A stretch of 64,000 nt of DNA from Thermoanaerobaculia bacterium (GTDB lineage: Bacteria; Acidobacteriota; Thermoanaerobaculia; Multivoradales; J023), in NCBI GenBank assembly GCA_030431255.1, contig JAUIJL010000001.1, positions 372,001 to 436,000 on the forward strand, written 5' to 3'. The position numbers were made by a program, and so were the translations under genes. Below, in pieces: positions 8,731 through 25,008 of this stretch. Under the pieces are notes generated by a model that worked only from the letters and a program-made list of their open reading frames with translations, did no database searches and was not told the origin of the DNA. Positions within the stretch are counted from its first letter, which is position 1; each line of letters starts with the position of its first letter.

Positions 8731-9348
8731 ATGTCAACCGTCGACAATGCACAAAGGGCAATCCTTCAGAGCATGCTGAGGGGTGAGCTGCGTCCGGGTC
8801 TGTGGCTCCGTCAAGACGAGCTGGCGAAGCAGATGGGGGTGAGCAAAATCCCGGTCCGCGAAGCTCTCCAGCGGCTGGTGGCCAGGGGATTGTTGTCGGC
8901 GGAGCGGAACCGAGGCATCTTTGTGCCGACGTTGTCCGCGGAGGATGCGCGGGAAATTTTCGGGCTGCGTCGGGCCTTAGAACCTGTGCTGCTGCGCCGC
9001 TCGATTCCCTTGATGACCGAAGCCGATTGGGCCGAGGCAGAGGAGGCCCTGGCAGGTCAAGGGCCGACCATCACGGAGTCCAATTGGTTTTTTCATCGGG
9101 CTCTCTACCGCGCCGCTGAATGGTCCCGAGGCCTGGCCATCGATCGCGATCTCCACGCCACTGTCGCGCCGTACGTCATGCTCTACACCGAAGAGCTGGG
9201 TGGGAAAAACCGCTCGGATCGTCAGCACGCCGCGCTGTTGAAGGCGTGCCGGGCTCGGGATGCGGAGCGCGCCGACAAGATCTTGATGGAGCATCTCGAG
9301 GGAGCCGCGGCGGTGCTGGAGGATTTTCTCGACAATCCTCTTCCCTAG
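8731..9348 (+). CDS. GntR-family (FadR-like) transcriptional regulator
   Basis: The protein has 205 residues from ATG 8731. A longer start at 8701 would place an operator-like site in the coding region, so the shorter start is preferred. The N-terminal winged helix-turn-helix has the family signature [30 protein letters not shown], followed by GLL and a wing. The C-terminal part is an all-helical FCD-type ligand domain ([17 protein letters not shown] and later [10 protein letters not shown] with the metal-site-like His). It most likely binds the twin GTATAC sites upstream and regulates ACC deaminase in response to the substrate or a relative. Many known acdS genes use an Lrp-type regulator (AcdR) instead. 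Confidence 0.88.
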   Translation: MSTVDNAQRAILQSMLRGELRPGLWLRQDELAKQMGVSKIPVREALQRLVARGLLSAERNRGIFVPTLSAEDAREIFGLRRALEPVLLRRSIPLMTEADWAEAEEALAGQGPTITESNWFFHRALYRAAEWSRGLAIDRDLHATVAPYVMLYTEELGGKNRSDRQHAALLKACRARDAERADKILMEHLEGAAAVLEDFLDNPLP

Positions 9349-9479
9349 GTACACTTCGCTGCCGAGCTGACTTGCTCAGTCGGGAATCCTCTAGCTCGCG
9401 GGTGGCCAGAGGATGAATTGCGGCATGGATCATCCGAGCTCGGAACGGATGCGTGCGAGGACGTACGGTTTCCTGTGTC

Positions 9480-11099
9480 TCAACCTGCGGGGTAGAGGGT
9501 CGGTGCGCCCGGACCGACCGGCAAACCCAGCACGAAGACCCAGAGGTAGAAGAGGATGGTCCAACCGATCAAGAAACCGATGGTGTAGGGCAGCATGGTC
9601 GCCACCATGGTGCCGATCCCGAGGTCTCTTTTGTATTTCGTGGCCACTGCCAGGATCAGGCCGAAGTAGCTCATCATCGGCGTGATGACGTTGGTCGAGG
9701 AGTCGCCGATGCGGTATGCAGCTTGGATGACCTCGGGGCTATAACCGATGGTCATGAGCATGGGCACGAAGATGGGTGCCGTCACCGCCCATTGGGCGCT
9801 GGCCGAGCCGAGCATGAGGTTGACGAAGCAACACATCAGGATGAAGGGAAAGAACACCGCGGGATTGTCGAGATTGAGCGCGACCAGGGCTTCGGCGCCG
9901 AGCACCGCGAGGATTTGGCCGAGTCCGGAGAAGTTGAAGAACGAGACGAATTGGGCGGCGAAGAACACCAGCACGATGTACAGACCCATGCTGCGCATGG
10001 CGGCGGCCATGGCGTCGATGACGTCGCGGTCGTTCTTCATGGTGCCGACGATCCGACCGTAGACGAAGCCGGGGACCACGAAGAAGATTACGATCAAGGG
10101 CACGACACTTCGCAGCAGCGGACGAAAAGCTTCGGCGCCGGTCGCGGTGAGATCGGGATTGCGTAGCACGCCCCAGCCGGGCAACCAGCTCAAGAGGCCC
10201 GATCCCGGAATGCTCGGGCCCGCGGCTGCGAAGATGCCTAGGACGACCACAATCGCGCTGAGGCCGGCCCAGCGCAGGCCTTTGCGCTCTTGGTCGGTCA
10301 CCTCGCCGATGTCGGCGGATTCGCCGAGGTCCTCGGAGGCCTCGGCGTCGTTGTATTCGCCCAGACGGGGCTCGACGATTTTGGCGGTGATGAACCAGCC
10401 GATCGCGGTGATCAAGAAGGTGCTGGCGACCATGAAATACCAGTTGACCGCCGGATGCACCTCGTAGCCGGGGGCGACCAAACGGGCCGCCTCCTCGGTG
10501 ATACCGGCGAGCAGCGGATCGACAGTGCCGATCAGCAGGTTGGCCGAATAACCTCCCGAAACCCCGGCGAAGGCGGCGGCCATGCCCGCAAGGGGGTGCC
10601 GGCCGAGGGAGTGGAAGATCGCCATGGCGAGGGGGATGAGCACCACATAACCCATTTCACTTGCCGTGTTGCTCAGCACGCCGGCGAACACCACGATGAG
10701 TGTCACCTGATTCTTAGGGGCACCGAGCACCAAGGCGCGAACGGCGGCGGTCAGCAAGCCGGATTTCTCGGCCACGCCGACACCGAGCAAGGCCACCAGC
10801 ACGGTGCCGAGGGGCACGAAGCCGGTGAAATTCTTGACCAGATTCTGGCTGATCCAGCGGATGCCGTCTCCGGTCATCAGACTGCTCACCGTCAGCAGGT
10901 TGCCTTGGGAGGCTGGACGGGGGTCCTCCACCTGGAGACCCATGGCGGCGGCGATCGCCGAGACGATAACGACGCCCAACGCGAAAAGGGCGAAGAGCGA
11001 AACCGGGTGGGGCAGCAGGTTGCCGAGCCACTCGACGAAGGCGAGAAAGCGTTCGAAGGCGGGGCGGCGAGACTCGGATTTGGCGGGGGTGGTGTTCAT
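9480..11099 (-). CDS. AbgT-family transporter (p-aminobenzoyl-glutamate transporter family)
   Basis: The protein has 539 residues from ATG 11099, with about a dozen hydrophobic segments. AbgT-family features include LLPHPVSLFALFALGVV at the N-terminus, EKSGLLTAAVRALVLGAP, ASEMGYVVLIPLAMAIF, GGYSANLLIGTVDPLLAGITEEAA, and near the C-terminus SASAQWAVTAPIFVPM followed by GDSSTNVITPMMSYFGLIL. E. coli AbgT imports p-aminobenzoyl-glutamate; other members (MtrF, YdaH) export sulfonamides. Which applies here cannot be read from sequence. No hydrolase genes (abgA/abgB) are adjacent. There is no strong ribosome site, so the start is uncertain; GTG/ATG choices upstream add at most ten residues. Confidence 0.88.
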   Translation of the reverse strand: MNTTPAKSESRRPAFERFLAFVEWLGNLLPHPVSLFALFALGVVIVSAIAAAMGLQVEDPRPASQGNLLTVSSLMTGDGIRWISQNLVKNFTGFVPLGTVLVALLGVGVAEKSGLLTAAVRALVLGAPKNQVTLIVVFAGVLSNTASEMGYVVLIPLAMAIFHSLGRHPLAGMAAAFAGVSGGYSANLLIGTVDPLLAGITEEAARLVAPGYEVHPAVNWYFMVASTFLITAIGWFITAKIVEPRLGEYNDAEASEDLGESADIGEVTDQERKGLRWAGLSAIVVVLGIFAAAGPSIPGSGLLSWLPGWGVLRNPDLTATGAEAFRPLLRSVVPLIVIFFVVPGFVYGRIVGTMKNDRDVIDAMAAAMRSMGLYIVLVFFAAQFVSFFNFSGLGQILAVLGAEALVALNLDNPAVFFPFILMCCFVNLMLGSASAQWAVTAPIFVPMLMTIGYSPEVIQAAYRIGDSSTNVITPMMSYFGLILAVATKYKRDLGIGTMVATMLPYTIGFLIGWTILFYLWVFVLGLPVGPGAPTLYPAG

Positions 11100-11258
11100 G
11101 GCGAGATGGTACCAGCTCGCGATACCCATGGTGTAGGTCGAATGGGGTGAGTAGGCTCACCATCGGCATGAACGGCAGGCATACGCTAAGCTATCCGCAT
11201 GATTTGACCCTGTGCCTGGGCAGTATCCCAGAGCAGCGGTCGGCAGGAAGGACGGCGA

Positions 11259-12155
11259 ATGTTCGGTGTGCTGAAGACCTCGAGCGCCGGTTGGGAGCCG
11301 GAGCTGCGCAGTGAATGGGTCGGACACGTGTGCGGAACGTGTTTGGCCCTGGGGCGTGCGGGACAGCCCTACCGTTTTCTCACCAACTATGACTCCGCGC
11401 TGATTTCGGCGCTGACCGACGCTCAATCGGATGAGCCGGTCCCAAGAACCGAGCACTATTGCCCCCTGCGAAAATCCCGCCGCGCCGTGATCGTCTCCCG
11501 GGAGGCGACCAGCACCAACTACGCGGCAGCCCTGACCACCCTGGCGATGGCCACCAAAATCACCGATCACAAAGACGACGGCGACGGCTTGATCGCTCGA
11601 TGGCCGAAAGTCTTCGGTTTCCTGGCCCGTCGAGCCCGCAAGGTGTCCCAACGATTTGCCGAACGGACCGGTTTCGACCTGCAATCGATTGAAGAGCACG
11701 TGGCGGATCAAGATCACCGCGAAGCCCAGCAAGGTGCCGACTTTTTCTACTACTCCGAGCCGACGGAAAAGTCCCTGTCAACGGCTTTCGCCCACACCGC
11801 GGTGATCGCCGGTAAACCGGGTAATCAGCAGCTGCTCGCGGAGCTGGGTGGCTTATGCGGACGTTTGATGCTGCTTTTCGACAGCTATGAGGATCTGGCC
11901 GAAGATCGAGAAAAGGGCCAGTTCAACGCCCTAGACGCCGCCGCCCGCGACGCCGAGGTCAAGCCCCTGGCCGAAAAGATCTTCTTCGAGGCCCACGGGC
12001 GTATCCGCGAGATTCTGCCCCAACTGGATCTGGTCCGCTCCCAGCTGGTGGAGAAGCTGTTGATCGGTGAGCTCGATCGTGTGGGTCGGAAGGCCTTGGG
12101 TCTTCTGGAACCTGAGCAGGGCTCCTCTGGACAGGCCTCAGAGCCCCAGCCCTAG
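11259..12155 (+). CDS. DUF5685-like protein of unknown function
   Basis: The protein has 298 residues. The N-terminus (MFGVLK, then HVCGTCLAL, FLTNYDSALISALTDAQ) and the cysteine-containing YCPL segment resemble the DUF5685 family found in actinobacteria and others, where paired cysteines may bind metal. The C-terminal half is helical and contains LMLLFDSYEDLAEDREKGQFNALD, an Asp/Glu-rich helix of the kind that could bind metal or diphosphate as in isoprenoid-type folds. That function is speculation. It lies divergent from the AbgT transporter and is probably monocistronic. Confidence 0.5.
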   Translation: MFGVLKTSSAGWEPELRSEWVGHVCGTCLALGRAGQPYRFLTNYDSALISALTDAQSDEPVPRTEHYCPLRKSRRAVIVSREATSTNYAAALTTLAMATKITDHKDDGDGLIARWPKVFGFLARRARKVSQRFAERTGFDLQSIEEHVADQDHREAQQGADFFYYSEPTEKSLSTAFAHTAVIAGKPGNQQLLAELGGLCGRLMLLFDSYEDLAEDREKGQFNALDAAARDAEVKPLAEKIFFEAHGRIREILPQLDLVRSQLVEKLLIGELDRVGRKALGLLEPEQGSSGQASEPQP

Positions 12156-12202
12156 CTGGTCAATTGGAGTGGGGCCAATCGGGCGGGTCCCGTCAGATCC
12201 AC

Positions 12203-12835
12203 TTAAGTCTCGCTCTCAACCGTTTCCGGGTCGCTGTCGGCACTTTCCTCGCTGACGCCCGCTTTGGCCGCCTCGGCCCGCTTCCGCGCGGCCGCGTGCC
12301 GTTGCCGTAGCTGCGCCGCTTCCCAAATCGCAAATCGGTAGAGCAGGTCGACGATCATGGCGACGGCTAGGCCGAGCACCAATCCTCCCAAGATGAGCGC
12401 GTTGATCCGGGTGGCGATCGCTGCTCCGCCTTCGCTGATGTTGAACGTCAGCAGCAGCTTCATGCCGATTTGGTAGGCCGCGTAGTAGATCGGTCCCGCG
12501 GTGAGCGGGTTGGTGATGAAGAGCAGGGCCGTGGTCACGGCGAGATTGGCGCGCACCACGATGGCGGCGCCGAGGGCGACCAGGAGGTGCAGGCCGTAGA
12601 TCGGCAGGAAGGCGATGATGGATCCGAGATAGATCGCTCTACGGATCGCGGGGCGTTGGAACGACCACAGATCAGGAGTCCGTCGCGCGGCGGCGGCGAA
12701 GTGCCGGATCACCGGATAGCGGGACAGATTCGACCGTCGGGGTAGGGGCTTGAGCCAGCGCTTGATGCGCCCGAAGCGGGCGGCTCGCTCCGCGCGGTGG
12801 AGACGGTCGATTTCTTGATGATCTTCGGGGTCCAC
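12203..12835 (-). CDS. DUF2062 family membrane protein
   Basis: The protein has 210 residues. A basic N-terminal region (RWLKPLPRRSNL) precedes the DUF2062 core with its typical AIYLGSIIAFLPIYGLHLLVALGAAIVVRANLAVTTA and FITNPLTAGPIYYAAYQIG segments, then a third transmembrane helix at about residues 145-170. The tail is charged. The family is widespread in proteobacteria and Acidobacteriota; its role is not established. The gene is convergent with the DUF5685-like gene. Confidence 0.8.
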   Translation of the reverse strand: MDPEDHQEIDRLHRAERAARFGRIKRWLKPLPRRSNLSRYPVIRHFAAAARRTPDLWSFQRPAIRRAIYLGSIIAFLPIYGLHLLVALGAAIVVRANLAVTTALLFITNPLTAGPIYYAAYQIGMKLLLTFNISEGGAAIATRINALILGGLVLGLAVAMIVDLLYRFAIWEAAQLRQRHAAARKRAEAAKAGVSEESADSDPETVESET

Positions 12836-13189
12836 GGATTTTCCTTAGCGAGCTGCTTCGCAGGGCGACTATAAGCGTATTTACGTGAAAAGTGGGGCCC
12901 GTAGTTTTCTTGGGGATCACGGATTGATTTGGTCAATTCAACTGGACGTTTGACAGTTTGGCAGACGGCCATTTTCTGATGCTCGACGGCCGGCTAACTC
13001 TGCCCGAGCTCAGCCTTGAGCAGGTGCCGCCCACCGAGGGGTCGCAACCGATAAAGAAATAGGCATCGGCACGGCTAATCCGGCAGCGTCCCTGACGTGT
13101 TCAACAGCGATGGCGATCTGATGCTTTCCCGCAGCCTCTCGGGGTCAAAGATGCTGTCGTCGGATTGAGATAGGCAAGGGCGCGTCGGC
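12836..13189. other. 354-bp intergenic region, no gene recognised
   Basis: This spacer lies between the DUF2062 and globin genes, both on the minus strand. It is less GC-rich near 12850-12970, which should hold the promoter of the DUF2062 gene. Short frames here show no family similarity that I can recognise. No terminator hairpin with a T-tract was seen. Confidence 0.5.
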
Positions 13190-13597
13190 TCATCCATTGC
13201 CGATCATGATCCGGATCGAGCATTCCAGAACCTGCTTCCAACTTTCCTCGACGGCGGCATCTTGACCGACCGCCTCCGTCTCCGCCACGGTCGCCGTCAG
13301 GCTGTCCAACCAAAGCTGATAGTGCCGTTCGTCGATACCGAGATTTCGATGCAGCTCGCCCAAGGTGCGCAAGTGGGCCGTGGCTGCTCGATTGCCGTCC
13401 GCCACCATCAACGCCGTATAGAGGGACGCCTTCAAGGCCCTTTTCTGGCGATCCATAGCAGTATCGGCGAAGAACGCGGGCAGGTCCGGAGAGGAAGCGA
13501 TGAAGCGGTCATAGAAGCGGTCGAGGAAGGTCGGATCGCCGACACATTGATCCAAAGAGTCGTTGAAGGCTTCGATGACGAAGTCGGGTAGTCGCAC
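13190..13597 (-). CDS. Single-domain globin-like haem protein
   Basis: The protein has 135 residues, the size of a single-domain or truncated-type bacterial globin. Features include an N-terminal helix ending FYDRFIASSPDLPAFFADTAM, which corresponds to the B-C-D region of bacterial globins. Next come helix E with MDRQKRALKASLYTALM and the F-helix segment LGELHRNLGI, whose His is the probable proximal haem ligand. Related proteins bind O2 or NO; which one cannot be said here. It is cytoplasmic and alone in its transcription unit. Confidence 0.65.
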   Translation of the reverse strand: MRLPDFVIEAFNDSLDQCVGDPTFLDRFYDRFIASSPDLPAFFADTAMDRQKRALKASLYTALMVADGNRAATAHLRTLGELHRNLGIDERHYQLWLDSLTATVAETEAVGQDAAVEESWKQVLECSIRIMIGNG

Positions 13598-13881
13598 AGT
13601 GCCTCCTCGGCCGACATCGCACGGCTCGGGTGTGATCCGTCGGCAGGGCTAGTTGGCTTGGATGATAGAAGCAATTATCTAACGATTGCTCAGAAGTGCC
13701 AATCCGCTCGGCGCTCAACGATCAGCTCTAGCTTGGTAGACTGGGGGGACCCTTGGTGAGCCTCTGCTGCTTCGAGCCGAACGATCGAGTCGTGCGTTTC
13801 GAGGTCGTGGATGCGGCCGGAAATCGCTCGAAGCCCGACCCTCCCATGATCGCTTTCGGCGATTGAGGTGGCCAGCCTAGG

Positions 13882-14748
13882 TCAGGGCTCCGCAGTTGCC
13901 GCGTCGGCAGACGACATGCGTTGATGGTCGTAGCTGATGACCCGGGCGATGCGCCAGGCGCCGTCTTCCTCCCTGCGCCAAAGGTGAGAAAAGCGGGCAA
14001 CCGTCGCTCCGTTCTCGGAGGCCTCTCGGAAACGATGCAAGCCGACCTGAAGGGCTCCGTAGCCCGCCAGTGGATAAACCTCCAAGGACCCGTCGACCAG
14101 CTCGCGGGTCATGCCCCTGTCGGCAGGACATTCGGTGATCGGTGCCCGCACCTTGGCGGCCGCTTTGAAACCGGATTTATCGTGGTACATCTCGATATCT
14201 TCGGTGAAAAGAGCGTTCCGTGCGGACGTATCACAGTCGACGAAAACAGCCTGAAATAGGCGACGGTCGAGCTCTGCCAGAGTCGCGAATAATGTGGCCT
14301 GCTCCGTTTCTTCGGCCGCCGGCTCGACCCGTCGACCGTCCAACAGCCCATCGGGAGATTCGATCATCACCGCGTCGACGCCGCTCTCTCCAACCGTAAA
14401 GGTCAGGCGAAAGACCGGCGCATCCGCCGGATGAAAGACCATGCCGCCCTGGTAGAGCATCCGGGTCGGGTCGTTGGCGTCGATTCGGCCGAATAGTTGC
14501 CCTTCACGGCCGAAGAGGGTCATGTGCATCGCCACCTCCTGGCTGCCGCGGGGGCTGACGGCAAAGCGGCCCGCTAGTTGGTCGACGAGCTGCAGAGGAA
14601 TCTCCATGTCCAGCAAGGGCGTGGCGACCGTCGCCTCAGATGAGTCTTTTGGGGCGGCTTCCCCAGACCAGAGTGGAGCCGATCCCGCGAGGGCTGCCGG
14701 CAAGATCAAAGCGAGCACGAAAGGTAACTTCTGAGTCAGCAAGCTCAA
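13882..14748 (-). CDS. Secreted protein with C-terminal NTF2/SnoaL-like (DUF4440-type) domain
   Basis: From TTG 14748, chosen for its GGAG site at a good distance (TTG 14784 is the longer alternative), the protein has 288 residues and begins with a hydrophobic signal peptide, LPFVLALILPAALAGSA. Residues 50-150 form a beta-rich segment of unknown family (FGREGQLFGRIDANDPT). Residues 170-285 look like an NTF2/SnoaL fold: LAELDRRLFQAVFVDCD, then LFTEDIEMYHDKSG, FSHLWRREEDGAWRIARVISYDH. In this fold such domains serve as small-molecule binding or scaffold modules. It faces the sodium symporter gene divergently. Confidence 0.6.
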   Translation of the reverse strand: MSLLTQKLPFVLALILPAALAGSAPLWSGEAAPKDSSEATVATPLLDMEIPLQLVDQLAGRFAVSPRGSQEVAMHMTLFGREGQLFGRIDANDPTRMLYQGGMVFHPADAPVFRLTFTVGESGVDAVMIESPDGLLDGRRVEPAAEETEQATLFATLAELDRRLFQAVFVDCDTSARNALFTEDIEMYHDKSGFKAAAKVRAPITECPADRGMTRELVDGSLEVYPLAGYGALQVGLHRFREASENGATVARFSHLWRREEDGAWRIARVISYDHQRMSSADAATAEP

Positions 14749-15077
14749 CGAGATCTCCAATCCTAAGGTTCTGACTGGAAGCAAGGCCTCACCGATCGGT
14801 GCTGGGAGGCATTACCGGGCAAAAGTGCGGGCTGATTCCCGTCGACAGTGAAACGGAGAAAAAAGGATTGTCTTACACGACGCCCTTCGCAACCGTCGCA
14901 AGAAAGTCAGGTCACCGTCACGGTCCGACGCCTCCGACAGGGCTCACATATACTCACGCTCCGAGTCCCTCTGAGACCCGCCAACTCCAGCGAATCGGTG
15001 TCCGCCCGGCCGGCGATGACCCGCTCGCCCTTGTTTCGAGCGCAGCGCTCCGGCCGCAGCGCTCCAGGGATGTCTTT

Positions 15078-22217
<7,140 letters not shown>

Positions 22218-22558
22218 GGATTTTCAAGAATATTGGGAATCTCGACCGTTCGTGGGTGGAGTAGGTACGTTTACCCTTTCTGGCGATATTCGATCCGGCA
22301 AGCGGACATGCTGCGCCGAAGATCGCGAATCCTTGCGCTCAAGCTCACAACCTGTCCAGAGCAATTAGCGATGTTCTCGTATTAACATATTGAAAGTGGA
22401 AATCCACATGCTGATCTAGATGCGTTCTCGGGTACCACGAAGCGGGCCAAAGGTTGCGGGTCTGCAACGCATGATGCAGAGGTGCAACGGCTGGGGGAGA
22501 GGGAAGGCCTATCCAGGAGTCCGGTGGATGGGCACGCCCCGTGCAAACGGGGATCAGC
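22218..22558. other. 341-bp divergent intergenic region
   Basis: This region separates the DUF3592 gene (minus) from a membrane protein gene (plus) and should hold both promoters. An AT-richer stretch lies at 22360-22400, including TATTAACATATTG. No clear gene, repeat or operator was identified. Confidence 0.5.
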
Positions 22559-23368
22559 ATGTCCATTCAAACCAAAATGCTCTATACCTACCGAGCGCTC
22601 GCGGGCCTGCTGTCGTTCGTGAGCCTCGGTCTCGTCTCGACCTTCTTCGTGGACCCGTCTGCTCCGATCCATGGAGTGATCGCAGGAACCGGCGCGGTAT
22701 TCGCTCTGGCTCTCGCGGTCGTGGCTTGGCTGGCGGCCCGCGACCATTCCTTGACCGATCGACTCGCGGTTCCTTTGACCGTGGCCCTGCTCGGTATGGC
22801 CACGGTCAGGTTCTTCGCCTATGCGGTGTCCGAATCCTTGAGAAAGGAGGTCGGAGCCGCGTTGGTGGTCGAAGTCCTTGTCTTTTCATTGCTCGGGGCC
22901 TTGCCGGCTCTGCTTCGTCCCGGGCGACCGGAAGGAGTGTGGACGGCCATGCGCTCCATGGTCGTCGGCATCCAGCGGATACCGTGGTGGCTCAAGCTCG
23001 AGGGGGCCTTGGCGGCGGCCGTGCTTTTGATCGCGCCGGTCTTTTTCTGGCACCACCCGTTGGCCAAGATTTGGCTCTTGTCCCAAGCATTGAATTTGGG
23101 AATTGCGTCGGCCACCTACGGTTTTTGCGGTCTGGGGAGGCTCGTCGGTCTAGGGCATGTGATTCCGTGGTCGGCTCCCACCGCCTTGAGCCTGATTGCG
23201 GTTACCGGAGGAGCAGCCCAAGGACATGAAGCGGCTTGGCTTTGGGCGTGCGGAATCGCGGGTTGCATCGCCCTGATCATCGACGGCATCGAGGTCTTGA
23301 GGTGGATGCTCGGAGATCGGCAGGTTTGGGCCGGTGCTCCGGTCGCGTGGCAAGACCGGGAGGGCTGA
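22559..23368 (+). CDS. Multi-pass membrane protein of unknown function
   Basis: The protein has 269 residues from ATG 22559, which has GGGGA upstream (ATG 22541 is the longer option). Seven or so hydrophobic helices fill it, arranged as two similar halves: about residues 8-100 and 140-245. Charged residues are few and lie in the loops. No family was recognised. It may be co-transcribed with the esterase-like gene 110 bp downstream. Confidence 0.6.
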   Translation: MSIQTKMLYTYRALAGLLSFVSLGLVSTFFVDPSAPIHGVIAGTGAVFALALAVVAWLAARDHSLTDRLAVPLTVALLGMATVRFFAYAVSESLRKEVGAALVVEVLVFSLLGALPALLRPGRPEGVWTAMRSMVVGIQRIPWWLKLEGALAAAVLLIAPVFFWHHPLAKIWLLSQALNLGIASATYGFCGLGRLVGLGHVIPWSAPTALSLIAVTGGAAQGHEAAWLWACGIAGCIALIIDGIEVLRWMLGDRQVWAGAPVAWQDREG

Positions 23369-23478
23369 TGCTCTTGTGAAGCGAGGCTTGATGGGAAATC
23401 ATGAGTCCGTGCGCATTGTAGGTAGGGATCCGCTCTGGGTCGAGCGGATTCACCGGCCGACAACCGCAGGAGGAATTC

Positions 23479-24741
23479 ATGAAGCAGCTGCCTGGTCTGT
23501 TCCTATGCTCATTGATGCTCGCGGGGCAAGTTTTTGGGCTCGCCTATGGCGGGTCGGTGCTCGCGGAGGAGCCTCCTGAAACCGAACGTCCCGCGGATCG
23601 ACCGTCTGATGAGCCGGCCCGTCTGGTGGAAGATGTCTGCGACAAGAGCATCGTTTTATTGGGCGAAGGCGGCTCCCACGGCGAAGGGCATACCCTCGAG
23701 CTGAAAGGGAAGTTGGTTCAGCGTCTGGTCGAGGGTTGTGGTTTCGACGCGGTCTTCGTCGAAGCCGGGATCTACGAGTTTTTGCATCTGGAACGGGCCT
23801 TTGCGGCGGGCAAGGTCGAGCCTGAGCAGCTCGAAAACGCCGTGGGGCAGCTTTGGTCTAAGGCCGAGGAATCGCGCTTCTGGATCTCCTTCCTCGTCGA
23901 GAAGGCCAATCAAGGTGTGATTCGAGTCGCGGGTCTCGACGACCAGATCAGCAGCACGGCCCTTTTCGCTCAACAGCAGCTGCCGGCGGCCTTGTCGGCC
24001 TATCTGCCGGAGCAAGAGGCCGAGGCCTGCGAAGCGGAGCTTTCGAAGCACACGAATTGGCGATATAGCGCGTCGGATCCCTACAATCCAAAGGTTCGGG
24101 ACGAGCTTGTGGCCTGTCTAGATCGAGTGACATCGGTCCTGTCGAAAACGCCGCCTCCGCCGCAGGCTGAGCTCGACATGGGACGTGCTCTCGATATGGG
24201 CCGTGCTGAGGTGATGGCGGCGAGCCTTCGACGCTATTTCGATCGCCAGTTTCGCGAGGGCCGGTCAGAGCAATTCAACGGCCGAGATCGATCCATGTTC
24301 CTCAACTTCGAATGGCACCGCTCTAGGTTGCCCAAGGAAAGCAAAATCATCGTGTGGTGTGCCAACATCCACGCCGCAAAGACCCTGGCCGTCGTGCCGA
24401 CCAAGGAGGCGTTTGTGCCCCTGGGCAGACATATTCAGGAGTCGTATGGAGAGCAGGCGGCGGCCATAGGATTCTCCGCCTTTTCGGGAAGCACCGGCAT
24501 CGTCGGGCAGACCGTCAAGACCCTGGTGGACGCGCCGCAAGATTCCATCGAAGGGCGAGTGCTTAAGCCGGGGCAGTCGCTCCGATACCTAGGACCCCAA
24601 GAGCTCAAAGCGTTGGGCGAAACCAAGGCGCGAGCCGTGTCCTCCGATTTTCTGAGTGCTCCTTGGCATGAGGTCTTTGACGGCTGGCTCGTCTTGCGGC
24701 AGGAACATGCTCAACAAAGCCGAGGTGAAAAGCCGGGGTGA
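23479..24741 (+). CDS. Erythromycin-esterase-like (EreA/Tiki-type fold) secreted hydrolase
   Basis: The protein has 420 residues with a strong ribosome site, AGGAGGAATTC, directly before ATG 23479 and an N-terminal signal peptide. The family pattern is visible: LLGEGGSHGEGHT (catalytic-type His), then GFDAVFVEAG (Glu), NGRDRSMFLNFEW, and IIVWCANIHAAK (second His). In Ere enzymes these residues hydrolyse macrolide lactones, but most environmental homologs have unknown substrates, and this one has no resistance context. The last codons and the stop fall inside a 13-bp tandem array, so the C-terminus is set by repeat DNA. Confidence 0.72.
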   Translation: MKQLPGLFLCSLMLAGQVFGLAYGGSVLAEEPPETERPADRPSDEPARLVEDVCDKSIVLLGEGGSHGEGHTLELKGKLVQRLVEGCGFDAVFVEAGIYEFLHLERAFAAGKVEPEQLENAVGQLWSKAEESRFWISFLVEKANQGVIRVAGLDDQISSTALFAQQQLPAALSAYLPEQEAEACEAELSKHTNWRYSASDPYNPKVRDELVACLDRVTSVLSKTPPPPQAELDMGRALDMGRAEVMAASLRRYFDRQFREGRSEQFNGRDRSMFLNFEWHRSRLPKESKIIVWCANIHAAKTLAVVPTKEAFVPLGRHIQESYGEQAAAIGFSAFSGSTGIVGQTVKTLVDAPQDSIEGRVLKPGQSLRYLGPQELKALGETKARAVSSDFLSAPWHEVFDGWLVLRQEHAQQSRGEKPG

Positions 24742-24839
24742 AAAGCCGGGGTGAAAAGCCGGGGTGAAAAGCCGGGGTGAAAAGCCGGGGTGAAAAGCCG
24801 GGGTGAAAAGCCGGGGTGAAAAGCCGGGGTGAATAGTCC
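24724..24839 (+). repeat. 13-bp tandem array, eight perfect copies, spanning a stop codon
   Basis: The unit GGTGAAAAGCCGG is repeated eight times without a mismatch at 24724-24827, followed by a degenerate ninth copy to about 24839. The first copy and a half encode the C-terminal RGEKPG and stop (24739-24741) of the esterase-like gene; the remainder is untranslated. Thirteen is not a multiple of three, so the array presents the same TGA in every frame once per 39 bp and ends any frame entering it from this side. Confidence 0.96.
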
Positions 24840-25008
24840 ATCGGCCGGGAAGGGTGGATTCGTCTTGCTCGCCGTCGCTAGGGTCCCTGGTTCAGATATG
24901 CTGGGCCGTCTATAACCCGGGATCCAAGGATCTCGGGCCCGACCTCTAGACCTGCTCCCTCCCTCACAGAAGAGCCGTCGGCCGGCACGAGAAGAGGATC
25001 CAAGACGC

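Noticed and set aside
13101-13313. Possible small gene upstream of the globin gene on the minus strand
   Set aside because: The frame overlaps the globin gene and reads as Arg/Gly/Pro-rich sequence without any recognisable motif or ribosome site.
23479-24741. Calling the esterase-like gene a macrolide-resistance gene
   Set aside because: Only the fold-level motifs are shared with Ere enzymes. There is no mobile element or resistance cluster around it, and most homologs have other roles.
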